Assembly: GCA_013390765.1 (NCBI GenBank) | Contig: JACAST010000002.1 | Location: 1-51,202, forward strand | Reading direction: 5' to 3' | From: Marine Group I thaumarchaeote | Lineage (GTDB): Archaea > Thermoproteota > Nitrososphaeria > Nitrososphaerales > Nitrosopumilaceae | Length of the DNA stretch: 51,202 nt | Part shown: in pieces, positions 41,841-49,665 of the stretch | Position numbering within the stretch: the stretch's first letter is position 1 | How the letters are laid out: every line of letters starts with the position of its first letter | Notes under the pieces: generated by a model | What the model saw: only the letters and a program-made list of their open reading frames with translations | Database searches by the model: none | Told to the model about the DNA's origin: nothing | Program-made: the position numbers and the translations under genes

Positions 41841-42944
41841 TTGTTATTGAAATTAGTTTTTTCCAAAGAAGTAGATGTGAACCCTAAAAAATTAATGGAT
41901 ATTGCAACTGATTATGAGCTAATTCCAAAATTATTTCCTGTAGAAATAATTGATATAGAAAACATTAATAATTCAGTAATTATAACTGAGAAAGTATTTT
42001 TTTACAAATTTAGTTTCATACAAAAATCATCACATACAAAAAAAGAAAATTGTATTCTAACGAAAATCCTTGCTGGGCCATTATGTGGTAGTGTTATTAG
42101 TTCATCTTATGAAAAAACTAACTCAGGGACTAGAATAATTGTTGATGCAGAACTCAAACTAAGTTTAAAATATACACTTCTAGGTTCATTTATCAAAAAA
42201 AGATATGAAAAAGCACTTTCTAGAATTTTGAATGAAACTGCATCACTTGCATTTTTAACAAAAAACAGAAAATGGAAAGAATGTTTGGTTGAAAACAGAT
42301 CTGGATTAATTATTTCATGGAACAACTCAAAACCCATCACTATGTATAATTGGGATCCATGGACACTTTCAGAAATATTTTATAACGAAGATTATGCTAA
42401 ATTACCCGTACAAAACAAAATTGTAATTGATATTGGTGGCTTTAATGGAGATTCTGCAATTTATTTTACTCTAAAAGGAGCCGCTAAGGTAATTTCTTTA
42501 GAACCATTTCCAAAAAATTATGAAGTCGCAAATAAAAATATACGTAAAAATAATTTTGAAAATACTGTTGTATTATTAAACGCCGCTTGTGCACAAGAAA
42601 ATGGTTTCATTAAAATAGATTCAGATTATGTTGGAAGTGATAATACTGCTAAGAATGAAAAATTTGGAGTAGAAATTTCTACAATGAATTTGGAAAATCT
42701 AGTTAATTCTTATAATGTGATTGATGGGTGTTTGAAAATAGATTGTGAAGGATGCGAGTATGACATATTGTTATCGTGTCCTAAAAACATCTTGCAAAGA
42801 TTTTCATATATAATGCTGGAATTTCATCGTGGCGCTAATAAAATAGTAAAAAAACTAAATGATTGTGATTATCAAACAGATACCAAATTTCTTCCTAACT
42901 ATAAAAATAATTCACGTGGGTACATATTTGCACATAGAAATTGA
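41841..42944 (+). CDS. SRPBCC (START-like) domain fused to FkbM methyltransferase
   Basis: A 367-residue two-domain protein. Residues 1-138 look like a COQ10/polyketide-cyclase type SRPBCC domain: IATDYELIPKLFPVEIIDIE, VIITEKVFFY, ILAGPLCGS, and GTRIIVDAELKLSLKY then a C-terminal helix. Residues about 190-367 form an FkbM methyltransferase: IDIGGFNGDSAIYF (SAM loop, 197-204 core), SLEPFPKNYEVANKNI, KIDCEGCEYDIL and MLEFHRG. The SRPBCC domain binds hydrophobic ligands, so the fusion may methylate a sugar on a lipid carrier. The start is TTG 41841; the ATG at 41834 is out of frame. It is divergent from the GT4 gene. Confidence 0.8.
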   Translation: MLLKLVFSKEVDVNPKKLMDIATDYELIPKLFPVEIIDIENINNSVIITEKVFFYKFSFIQKSSHTKKENCILTKILAGPLCGSVISSSYEKTNSGTRIIVDAELKLSLKYTLLGSFIKKRYEKALSRILNETASLAFLTKNRKWKECLVENRSGLIISWNNSKPITMYNWDPWTLSEIFYNEDYAKLPVQNKIVIDIGGFNGDSAIYFTLKGAAKVISLEPFPKNYEVANKNIRKNNFENTVVLLNAACAQENGFIKIDSDYVGSDNTAKNEKFGVEISTMNLENLVNSYNVIDGCLKIDCEGCEYDILLSCPKNILQRFSYIMLEFHRGANKIVKKLNDCDYQTDTKFLPNYKNNSRGYIFAHRN

Positions 42945-42971
42945 AATCAATAATTATTTACAATACTAAAA

Positions 42972-44405
42972 ATGAGACAGATAATAATGATTAAGATTTT
43001 TTCTTTTTTTGTGATATTATTCTTTTTTTTATTAATTCCTCAATCATTTGGAATTGAAAAAAACCCTGAGATCTTGATTGATGGTTATAAAATTGAAAAA
43101 TATGTAACTGATCTTAATGTCCCTATTACAATTGATTTTATTAATTCAGATATTTTTGTGCTTCAGAAAAATGATGGAATGGTCCGTTTAGTACAAAATG
43201 ATAAACTGAAAGAACAGCCAATTTTAGATTTAGAAGTAAGCAATTATGGTGAACAAGGTTTATTGGGAATTACTACTGTAGGTGATAAAATCTACCTGTT
43301 TTTTACGGAAGCTTTTCATGATGGTGGTATTTCACATGGAAATAAAATTTATGAATATACTTGGGATGGTGATAAAGTAACTAATCCAAAATTAATAAAA
43401 TCATTACCTGGATGGACAGTGGCATATAATAGTGGAGTTATGACACATGATCTTGAAAATAGAATTTTTGCAGTTTCTGGAAGTCATTATACATTTGGCG
43501 CTCTTCAAAATACCCCCTTAGACGAAAGTCTAAGGTGTTTTACAGACGAACTTTGTGATGATGAGAATAAAATAACCTTTTTTGATTCAATTAAAGAAAC
43601 GTTATCTTGTATCAACGTTTCATTCAGGCATTATACTACAAATCCTTTCGGCTGGCAAACTGAACAACCAGAGCTAAGTAACAATCCTTTTGAAACAAAT
43701 CCATTTAACGTTGCTGCCAATTTCAATTCATGCTTACAAGCTTTTATTTTCAATAGTTTTTCCAATGGTGACTGGAAAGATACTAGTGTTGTATTACAAG
43801 TAAAACCATCAGTTGATTCTTACCGTGCTATAGGAATACGCAACAGTTTTGGTATTACATTTGACCCCATAACTGGTAATTTATGGATGACTGAAAATGG
43901 TCCTGATAAATTTGATGAGATTAATCTAGTTTACAATAAATTTAACAGCGGTTGGGCAAAAATTATTGGCAATATCAATGATGCTCAACTTCCTCTAATT
44001 TCACCTTACGAGGATTTTGTTTACAGTGATCCTGAATTTTCTTGGGAGCTACCAATAGGTATAACTGCATTAGATTTTGCGGATGGTCCATTATTCAGTA
44101 AATATGATGGCTGGTTATTTGTTGCGGATAGCAATAACGGGAACATTTACTTCTTCAAATTAAATAAAGAGAGAAATGGATTTGAGTTTCAATCCGAACA
44201 TCTAAAAGATTTAGTAGTAAATATTGATCCAGAAAACACCTATGGAAATTTTCATGAATCGATGAGTGAAATTATGTTTGGGACAAACTTTGGCCTTATC
44301 TCTGATTTAAAATTTGGACCAGATGGTTCATTGTACGTGGTTTCATTAATGGAAGGCACTATTTACCGAATTTATCCTGATTTTGTTTTTGACACTCTGA
44401 AATGA
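42972..44405 (+). CDS. Exported glucose/sorbosone dehydrogenase-like beta-propeller
   Basis: A 477-residue protein with an N-terminal signal/anchor helix (IFSFFVILFFFLLIPQSFG) and then a PQQ-type glucose/sorbosone dehydrogenase propeller: VTDLNVPITIDFI, GLLGITTVGDKIYLFF, GITFDPITGNLWMTENGPDKFDEIN and KFGPDGSLYVVSLMEGTIYRIYP. It should sit outside the membrane, but I could not confirm conserved PQQ contacts, and it may simply bind sugars. It follows the SRPBCC-FkbM gene by 27 bases. Its 3' end overlaps the stop region of the convergent GT2 gene by 47 bases. Confidence 0.8.
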   Translation: MRQIIMIKIFSFFVILFFFLLIPQSFGIEKNPEILIDGYKIEKYVTDLNVPITIDFINSDIFVLQKNDGMVRLVQNDKLKEQPILDLEVSNYGEQGLLGITTVGDKIYLFFTEAFHDGGISHGNKIYEYTWDGDKVTNPKLIKSLPGWTVAYNSGVMTHDLENRIFAVSGSHYTFGALQNTPLDESLRCFTDELCDDENKITFFDSIKETLSCINVSFRHYTTNPFGWQTEQPELSNNPFETNPFNVAANFNSCLQAFIFNSFSNGDWKDTSVVLQVKPSVDSYRAIGIRNSFGITFDPITGNLWMTENGPDKFDEINLVYNKFNSGWAKIIGNINDAQLPLISPYEDFVYSDPEFSWELPIGITALDFADGPLFSKYDGWLFVADSNNGNIYFFKLNKERNGFEFQSEHLKDLVVNIDPENTYGNFHESMSEIMFGTNFGLISDLKFGPDGSLYVVSLMEGTIYRIYPDFVFDTLK

Positions 44406-45369
44406 TTAATCTATAAAGTATATCATCCGCATCACTTTCAGAATTTTTTAATTTGCTGATAAATGTCTTAAACAAAATTTTATCAGTATTGAAAAATGAT
44501 TTATTTTCTTTCATTTTTGATAAAAGATGTGAAATTGCCTGTTTTTTTCCATCATCTCTTAAATTTCCAACGGAGAATTTTAAGAGATTTATAGCTCTGT
44601 AAGTTGCTACAAGCCCATAATTCACTTCAAACCCAATCTCTTTTGTAATAATTTTCATCGTTTCAGAATGTTCTTTAAACTCATCTTCAATCTTCATCTG
44701 ACCATGAAACCTACCTCCTGTTAAATCCCATGTTATCTGTGGATTAGGATTGAATAGAATCTTTTCTCGTTTACATGCTTCTTTATAGGTAAAAATCTCA
44801 TCTGCGTTTATTGGCATACTTGTAAGAAAATTATTTTGGTCCTTCCGTATGTCATTCATTCGGTAAATAATTGATTGAATTGGTCCAAATGGTAATAATC
44901 CTCTGTTTAGACACTCTTGCGCAAAAAGCTTTGATGAGCATTCAATAATTTTGTCTGAAAACAATTTTTTGATATACGAATTATCAATTTCTTTCTTCAA
45001 TAAAGAAGAGAATCCAATAGAGATCTTCTCGTTCTTATCTAATATTTCTAAAATTTCATGAATGTTATTTTGGTCATTTATTGTATCGTTGGAAAAAAGG
45101 AAAATCAAGAATTTCCCTTTAGCATTTTCTAAACAAACATTCCAATTCTGAATTCTGCCAACATTTTCTTTATTCTCTATAAGAACTAAATTTGAAAATT
45201 CATTATTTAATTCATTTATGATATCAATTGAATTATCTGTTGAACAATTATCTGCTATTAATATCTCATAGTCTTCTAATGGAATCTTAATTTTTTTGCA
45301 TGATTCAATTGCACGTTGTAAATTCTTTCCTCCATTATAATTAGGAATGGCAATTGTTAATCTAGTCAT
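44359..45369 (-). CDS. GT2-family glycosyltransferase
   Basis: A 336-residue GT-A enzyme: LTIAIPNYNGGKNLQRAIES, ILIADNCSTDNSIDII, FLIFLFSNDTIND with the D-x-D-like metal site, then a helical C-terminal half (KREKILFNPNPQITWDLTGG) of unknown role. No membrane helix. It is the last gene of the five-gene operon, overlapping the nucleotidyltransferase-kinase stop by 4 bases. Its stop lies 47 bases inside the end of the convergent propeller gene, so the two transcripts overlap. Confidence 0.85.
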   Translation of the reverse strand: MTRLTIAIPNYNGGKNLQRAIESCKKIKIPLEDYEILIADNCSTDNSIDIINELNNEFSNLVLIENKENVGRIQNWNVCLENAKGKFLIFLFSNDTINDQNNIHEILEILDKNEKISIGFSSLLKKEIDNSYIKKLFSDKIIECSSKLFAQECLNRGLLPFGPIQSIIYRMNDIRKDQNNFLTSMPINADEIFTYKEACKREKILFNPNPQITWDLTGGRFHGQMKIEDEFKEHSETMKIITKEIGFEVNYGLVATYRAINLLKFSVGNLRDDGKKQAISHLLSKMKENKSFFNTDKILFKTFISKLKNSESDADDILYRLIISECQKQNQDKFGK

Positions 45370-47030
45370 CTCTGCGAAACATCCCCAAATATTTCATTTA
45401 ATCTTTGAATTCCAATACTATAAAATGCAAACTGATTTTCTAAATTATCTTTATGAAGTGGTAACATAGAAATGAATAACAACCCCTCAATCATCTTTAT
45501 TTCATCAAGATTCCAATTCTGTTTAATTTGTGAGTCAAGTTTTTGACAAATTACTTGATAATTTTTTGGTTCATATATATCAAATTTTACTCCATTTTTT
45601 TCATCATATGTAGCTGAATACAACCCATTTGTAATCATGTCAAATCCTCCAACAACTGAATGTCTGATCTTAGCTATGTCATATTTTATATCTCCTGAAA
45701 TTCCTTGTCCCCATTTTCCTCTAGGATCAATTAGTTTGAAATTTTTATTTTTTGAATCATAAAGTATATTTGAAAAACACAAATCTCCATGAATTAAACA
45801 ATTATCTTCTTTTTTATGCAAACCATTAATTTTTAGTTTGATCTCATCTTTGATGACTGGCCAATTTTTAAACTCTTTTCCATTAATTAAAATAAAATTT
45901 TCATGAAAAATTTCTTTAAACAAGTTATTTGATTTAATTAATTCATCAATTCTTTGAATTGTTTTTTCAAAATATATGGAGTTGTACTCTTGTATAGTTA
46001 CATCTTCATAATATCTATTAAATTTATGAATAATTTCAAACAAACCATCTATGATTTTTACCCAAAAATCGGATGAGAAATTACTGTATAACCAAATATC
46101 AGCTAGTGTTGGATATTTAATATACTCCAATTTTATGTATGGATTGTCGGAGACATCAGAATCCAAAATTTTTGGAACTAATTTTGAAATTTCTTTTGGA
46201 ATTTTTTTGTACCAATTAATCTCGTTGATTAATTTCTCTTTATTCTTGCTTTTTTTAGTTACGATCTTTGCTAAATCATCAAATTCTAGAGAATTGAAAT
46301 ATCTTGCTTTAAGTAAAAACTGCTTTGTCGAGAAATAATTTTCTAAATGACCAACATCATGCCATTGTTCAGATAATTCAACCGTAACATCATTTTCATT
46401 TTTATACTTTTTAATTATTGAACTAATTTCTAACTTTTTTTCTTTGTCAATATCTTCAAGTATCTGTCTTAGTAACTCTGCATCATTAAAGAAGTATCCC
46501 CCAACCAACACATAATGTTTATTGCTTTTTACAAGATTTTTTTCTTTATCAAAAATTTCATTAATTTTTTGATCTTTTTGTGTGATTACACACCAGTTTT
46601 CCGGATTATCAAATTTCTGAGATATTAGGACGAAACTATTTTCTTTATCTACTAATTCTGTTAGATTATTCTCAATTAATGTATCTCCTAAAATAATTAG
46701 TAATTTTTCCTCTGGACAATAATTCATTGCTGTTTTTATAGAATTGCCTGGTGGTTTATCAAATTCCGTAGATATGAATTCTAACTCAATTTTTTTTTTG
46801 TATTGTTTAGAAATTATTTCTTGAATAATTTCTTTTTTGTATCCAACTGTAATGGATATTTTTCTAAAACCTTCATCTAATAATTTATCAATAATTCTAA
46901 AAATTACTGGCTTTCCATTCAAAGGAATTAAACCTGATGGTATGTTGCCAAAAATTTTCTCTAACTCGTTCTCAATTTTTCCTGCGCTTAAAATAAGCAC
47001 TCTAACATTTTGGGCATCCAAATGTTTCAC
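45366..47030 (-). CDS. Bifunctional nucleotidyltransferase and APH-like kinase
   Basis: A 554-residue fusion. Residues 1 to about 235 are a nucleotidyltransferase (VRVLILSAGKIENEL, PSGLIPLNGKPVIFRIIDKL, LLIILGDTLIENN, WHDVGHLENYFSTK). About 240-554 is a choline-kinase/APH-type kinase: NCLIHGDLCFSNILYDSKN with the HGD-x4-N catalytic motif and KLIDPRGKWGQG with the metal Asp. The Gly-rich nucleotide loop of the first domain is altered (AGK in place of G-x-G-x-R). It overlaps the HAD-nucleotidyltransferase gene by 4 bases. Kinase plus nucleotidyltransferase would phosphorylate and activate a sugar or alcohol. Confidence 0.8.
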   Translation of the reverse strand: MKHLDAQNVRVLILSAGKIENELEKIFGNIPSGLIPLNGKPVIFRIIDKLLDEGFRKISITVGYKKEIIQEIISKQYKKKIELEFISTEFDKPPGNSIKTAMNYCPEEKLLIILGDTLIENNLTELVDKENSFVLISQKFDNPENWCVITQKDQKINEIFDKEKNLVKSNKHYVLVGGYFFNDAELLRQILEDIDKEKKLEISSIIKKYKNENDVTVELSEQWHDVGHLENYFSTKQFLLKARYFNSLEFDDLAKIVTKKSKNKEKLINEINWYKKIPKEISKLVPKILDSDVSDNPYIKLEYIKYPTLADIWLYSNFSSDFWVKIIDGLFEIIHKFNRYYEDVTIQEYNSIYFEKTIQRIDELIKSNNLFKEIFHENFILINGKEFKNWPVIKDEIKLKINGLHKKEDNCLIHGDLCFSNILYDSKNKNFKLIDPRGKWGQGISGDIKYDIAKIRHSVVGGFDMITNGLYSATYDEKNGVKFDIYEPKNYQVICQKLDSQIKQNWNLDEIKMIEGLLFISMLPLHKDNLENQFAFYSIGIQRLNEIFGDVSQR

Positions 47031-48106
47031 TTCATCTCAAATCTCTTTATGTCCTCAGGAGTTCCAAATGGAACAAATTCTTCTGCAATATCTATCACAA
47101 ATTTTTTTCCTGATTTAAGAAGAATATTATATATTTCAGAAACAAAAAATTCATCTTTTACTAATATATCATTTTTTATCATTGTTTCAGCTGTTTCAAT
47201 GAATTGTTTTCCATTACTAAAAACATACAAACCTGTAGATGCTAAACTTGAAATTTTTTCTTTCTCTCTAACTCTTTTAACAAACCCCTTCTCATTTAGT
47301 TCTACAAAACTTAGATTTTCATCGTCTGATGTGAAACATCCTAATACTCCATCAATATTTTGATTTTTTAAAGTAAGAATTTTTGATTTTAGGCGGGTTG
47401 AAATAAAGTGTGTATCTATGTTGTATATAATTAATGTATTTTCAGAATCTATCAATTGTTTTGCATGTAATACTGTTTCCACTTGTCCTCTTGTAGTTTT
47501 TTCAATATAGACTAATTCATAATTGACTTTAGGATATCTATCTTTCATAATATTTTTGATAAATTTGCTTACGTTGAATTCTTTTTCATGTTCTTCTAAA
47601 CAAATAAAAATTATTTTTATCGAAATTTCTAATGGTAAACTATCTAATGACCATTCAAACAAAGTTTTATTCTCAACTTCAATCATAAATTTTGGTTTTG
47701 ATATACCCGCATCCTTGAATCTTTTTCCATGTCCTGCCATGGGCATTACTATGTATGGCTGCATTGATTCAATTTTTTTATCTAGGTTATCCCTTGTTGA
47801 AAATTCAATTCCTAAATCATCAATGTATGTATCTGCGTGTGGCTTTCCAAATATCAATTCGTCATAAGGTACATTCCACTTTACTAGCCAATCTTCTGTG
47901 ATTTTTCCTATTTTTTTAATAACTTTTGATACGTCTCCATCACACGTTCTCATATGTCTGCTTGTATGAATAATCAAATAATGCCCATCTTTTTTTAAAT
48001 CCTTCATTTTTTCAATTACGTCATTTTTTGGAATTACATCCGCATATGATTCTGATGGCTTTTTTAATTCACATATTACTCCGTCTAAATCAAACACTAT
48101 TCTCAT
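47027..48106 (-). CDS. HAD-type phosphatase fused to a nucleotidyltransferase
   Basis: A fusion of about 359 residues. Residues 1-110 are a small HAD domain: nucleophile Asp6 and Asp8 in RIVFDLDGVICEL, Thr48-Ser49 in IIHTSR, Lys88 and the acidic FGKPHADTYIDD. About 118-359 is a nucleotidyltransferase: VMPMAGHGKRFKDAGISKPKF (Gly-rich loop, Lys), NTLIIYNIDTHF (metal Asp) and VPFGTPEDIKRFEMK. Such fusions occur in capsule loci. I chose ATG 48106 because a longer frame would overlap the deacetylase by 41 bases. With the neighbouring kinase fusion it may build an activated sugar. Confidence 0.8.
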   Translation of the reverse strand: MRIVFDLDGVICELKKPSESYADVIPKNDVIEKMKDLKKDGHYLIIHTSRHMRTCDGDVSKVIKKIGKITEDWLVKWNVPYDELIFGKPHADTYIDDLGIEFSTRDNLDKKIESMQPYIVMPMAGHGKRFKDAGISKPKFMIEVENKTLFEWSLDSLPLEISIKIIFICLEEHEKEFNVSKFIKNIMKDRYPKVNYELVYIEKTTRGQVETVLHAKQLIDSENTLIIYNIDTHFISTRLKSKILTLKNQNIDGVLGCFTSDDENLSFVELNEKGFVKRVREKEKISSLASTGLYVFSNGKQFIETAETMIKNDILVKDEFFVSEIYNILLKSGKKFVIDIAEEFVPFGTPEDIKRFEMK

Positions 48107-48146
48107 TTTATCACGATAATCAAAAATTACTTGATAAGAAAAATGT

Positions 48147-48992
48147 TTAGTACAATTTATATGATTTATTATGGATAAATTTCTCAAATGATGTGAATTG
48201 GAATTTTTCTAATAAATTTTCCATTTTTTCATAAGCTTTGTCAATGTTATGAAATGTAATGAAATGATCTTTCTTAGACAGTTTTATCTTAGGCATGAAT
48301 TCAGGCGTCAATTCCCACGAATGAATATAAAAAACTCCAGGCAAATTTTCTTTTTCGTAAGATTTTATAGTATTTTCAATTATGCGTGAGGGTAGAGTCC
48401 TCAAGTAAAATCCTCCTGCCGCCGGTATTTTTTTCCCCAAGAATTTTGTTACCATCATGGGAAATTCAATAATTTTTCCATCGTTGGAATTTCCTTCTAA
48501 AAATTTACTTGAAATTTTATACGGTTTTTTTTCAGCATTCGGTATTCCATATAAGCTTGTTTTTGCCGGAACTATACTACTGTCATACACATAATCATTT
48601 TCTTCTAGAACATCAATTAACCATGAACAAGTAGTATTTAGTGAAAAACTTGGAGCACGGAATCCTTTTGATTTTCCATCAGTTAATTTATCAAACTTTT
48701 TTATTTCTTCTTCAAATTTTTCTTTAAAATTAGGCGAATCAATTCTTGTGTGTTTCATTGTATGAAATCCAATCTCATGCTCATTATCTAAAATAAGATC
48801 CAACAACTCTGGTTTGAATTCTAACAGTTCTCCAACAACAAAGAATGTTGCTTTTGTATCTTTTTTTCTTAATAGATCTAATATCTTATCTATACCTTGA
48901 ATAATCTTTGGCTTATTATCTTTTTTAGAAATATACTTTTGAATTAATTCTGGATGATACCAATCTTCAAAATCTATTCCTAAAATATTCAT
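48147..48992 (-). CDS. Polysaccharide deacetylase (NodB/CE4-like)
   Basis: A 281-residue CE4-type deacetylase. ILGIDFEDWYHPEL gives the metal/catalytic Asp, IGFHTMKHTRID has the H-x3-H metal pair, GFRAPSFSLN carries the conserved Arg motif and GVFYIHSWELTPE the C-terminal His. There is no signal peptide, so it acts in the cytoplasm, like archaeal/bacterial DUF3473-linked PEP-CTERM deacetylases, probably on a lipid- or nucleotide-linked amino sugar. It follows the acyltransferase gene by 9 bases. Confidence 0.85.
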   Translation of the reverse strand: MNILGIDFEDWYHPELIQKYISKKDNKPKIIQGIDKILDLLRKKDTKATFFVVGELLEFKPELLDLILDNEHEIGFHTMKHTRIDSPNFKEKFEEEIKKFDKLTDGKSKGFRAPSFSLNTTCSWLIDVLEENDYVYDSSIVPAKTSLYGIPNAEKKPYKISSKFLEGNSNDGKIIEFPMMVTKFLGKKIPAAGGFYLRTLPSRIIENTIKSYEKENLPGVFYIHSWELTPEFMPKIKLSKKDHFITFHNIDKAYEKMENLLEKFQFTSFEKFIHNKSYKLY

Positions 48993-49001
48993 TAAAATTC
49001 T

Positions 49002-49544
49002 TTAATGATTGATTTTTTTAACAACTCTTGCAGGATTTCCGACCGCAATACAATAATCTGGGATATCTTGTGTTACAACACTCCTCGGTGAAATAATTGA
49101 ATTCTCTCCAACGGTGACGCCAGCAATAACTATCGCGCCAGGATTAATTACCGCACCTGATTTAATAACCACTTTAGATACTTTTCTAGGATAATCTCCT
49201 TGTTTCAAAAATAAATTTGCTGATGGATTACTATGAGCAAAAATCATTGAGTGTGAACCCAACGTTACATTATTTCCTATCTCAACCATTTTTGGATAGA
49301 TTAAATCAATCAGTACATATGGATTAAAATGACAGTTTTTTCCAATTTTAACTCCTCTAGCTCTCTGCATTTTAACAGAAAAATTTGACGATGGTGAAGA
49401 ATATGCACACGAATGCAAAATCCAACTTCGTAAAAATTTTATCTTCATTTTTAATCTTCCAAAACTACCTGAATAACCATAGTAATCCATCACTTCTTTT
49501 TCATTAATTGGAAAAGTATCCTTTTCATCATCCATGTTAATCAT
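49002..49544 (-). CDS. WbbJ-like hexapeptide acyltransferase
   Basis: A 180-residue left-handed beta-helix acetyltransferase. The central IGKNCHFNPYVLIDLIYPKM, VEIGNNVTLGSHSMIFAHSN, VVIKSGAVINPGAIVIAGVTVG and ENSIISPRSVVTQDIPDY are hexapeptide turns; the C-terminus AVGNPARVVKKI is a WbbJ hallmark. It would use acetyl-CoA on a sugar hydroxyl or amine. Met1 (49544) or Met4 (49535) may start it. It leads the five-gene operon 44359-49544, ahead of a deacetylase. Confidence 0.85.
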   Translation of the reverse strand: MINMDDEKDTFPINEKEVMDYYGYSGSFGRLKMKIKFLRSWILHSCAYSSPSSNFSVKMQRARGVKIGKNCHFNPYVLIDLIYPKMVEIGNNVTLGSHSMIFAHSNPSANLFLKQGDYPRKVSKVVIKSGAVINPGAIVIAGVTVGENSIISPRSVVTQDIPDYCIAVGNPARVVKKINH

Positions 49545-49665
49545 TATTTTAGCCTATTTTGAAAATCTAAAGCTTACTGATAAAAAATAGTATAATTAAT
49601 ACACAATATTTATTGTTGAATTAGCCTTTTCACATAGAAGATTGGAAAAAACACTATCGGAATAT

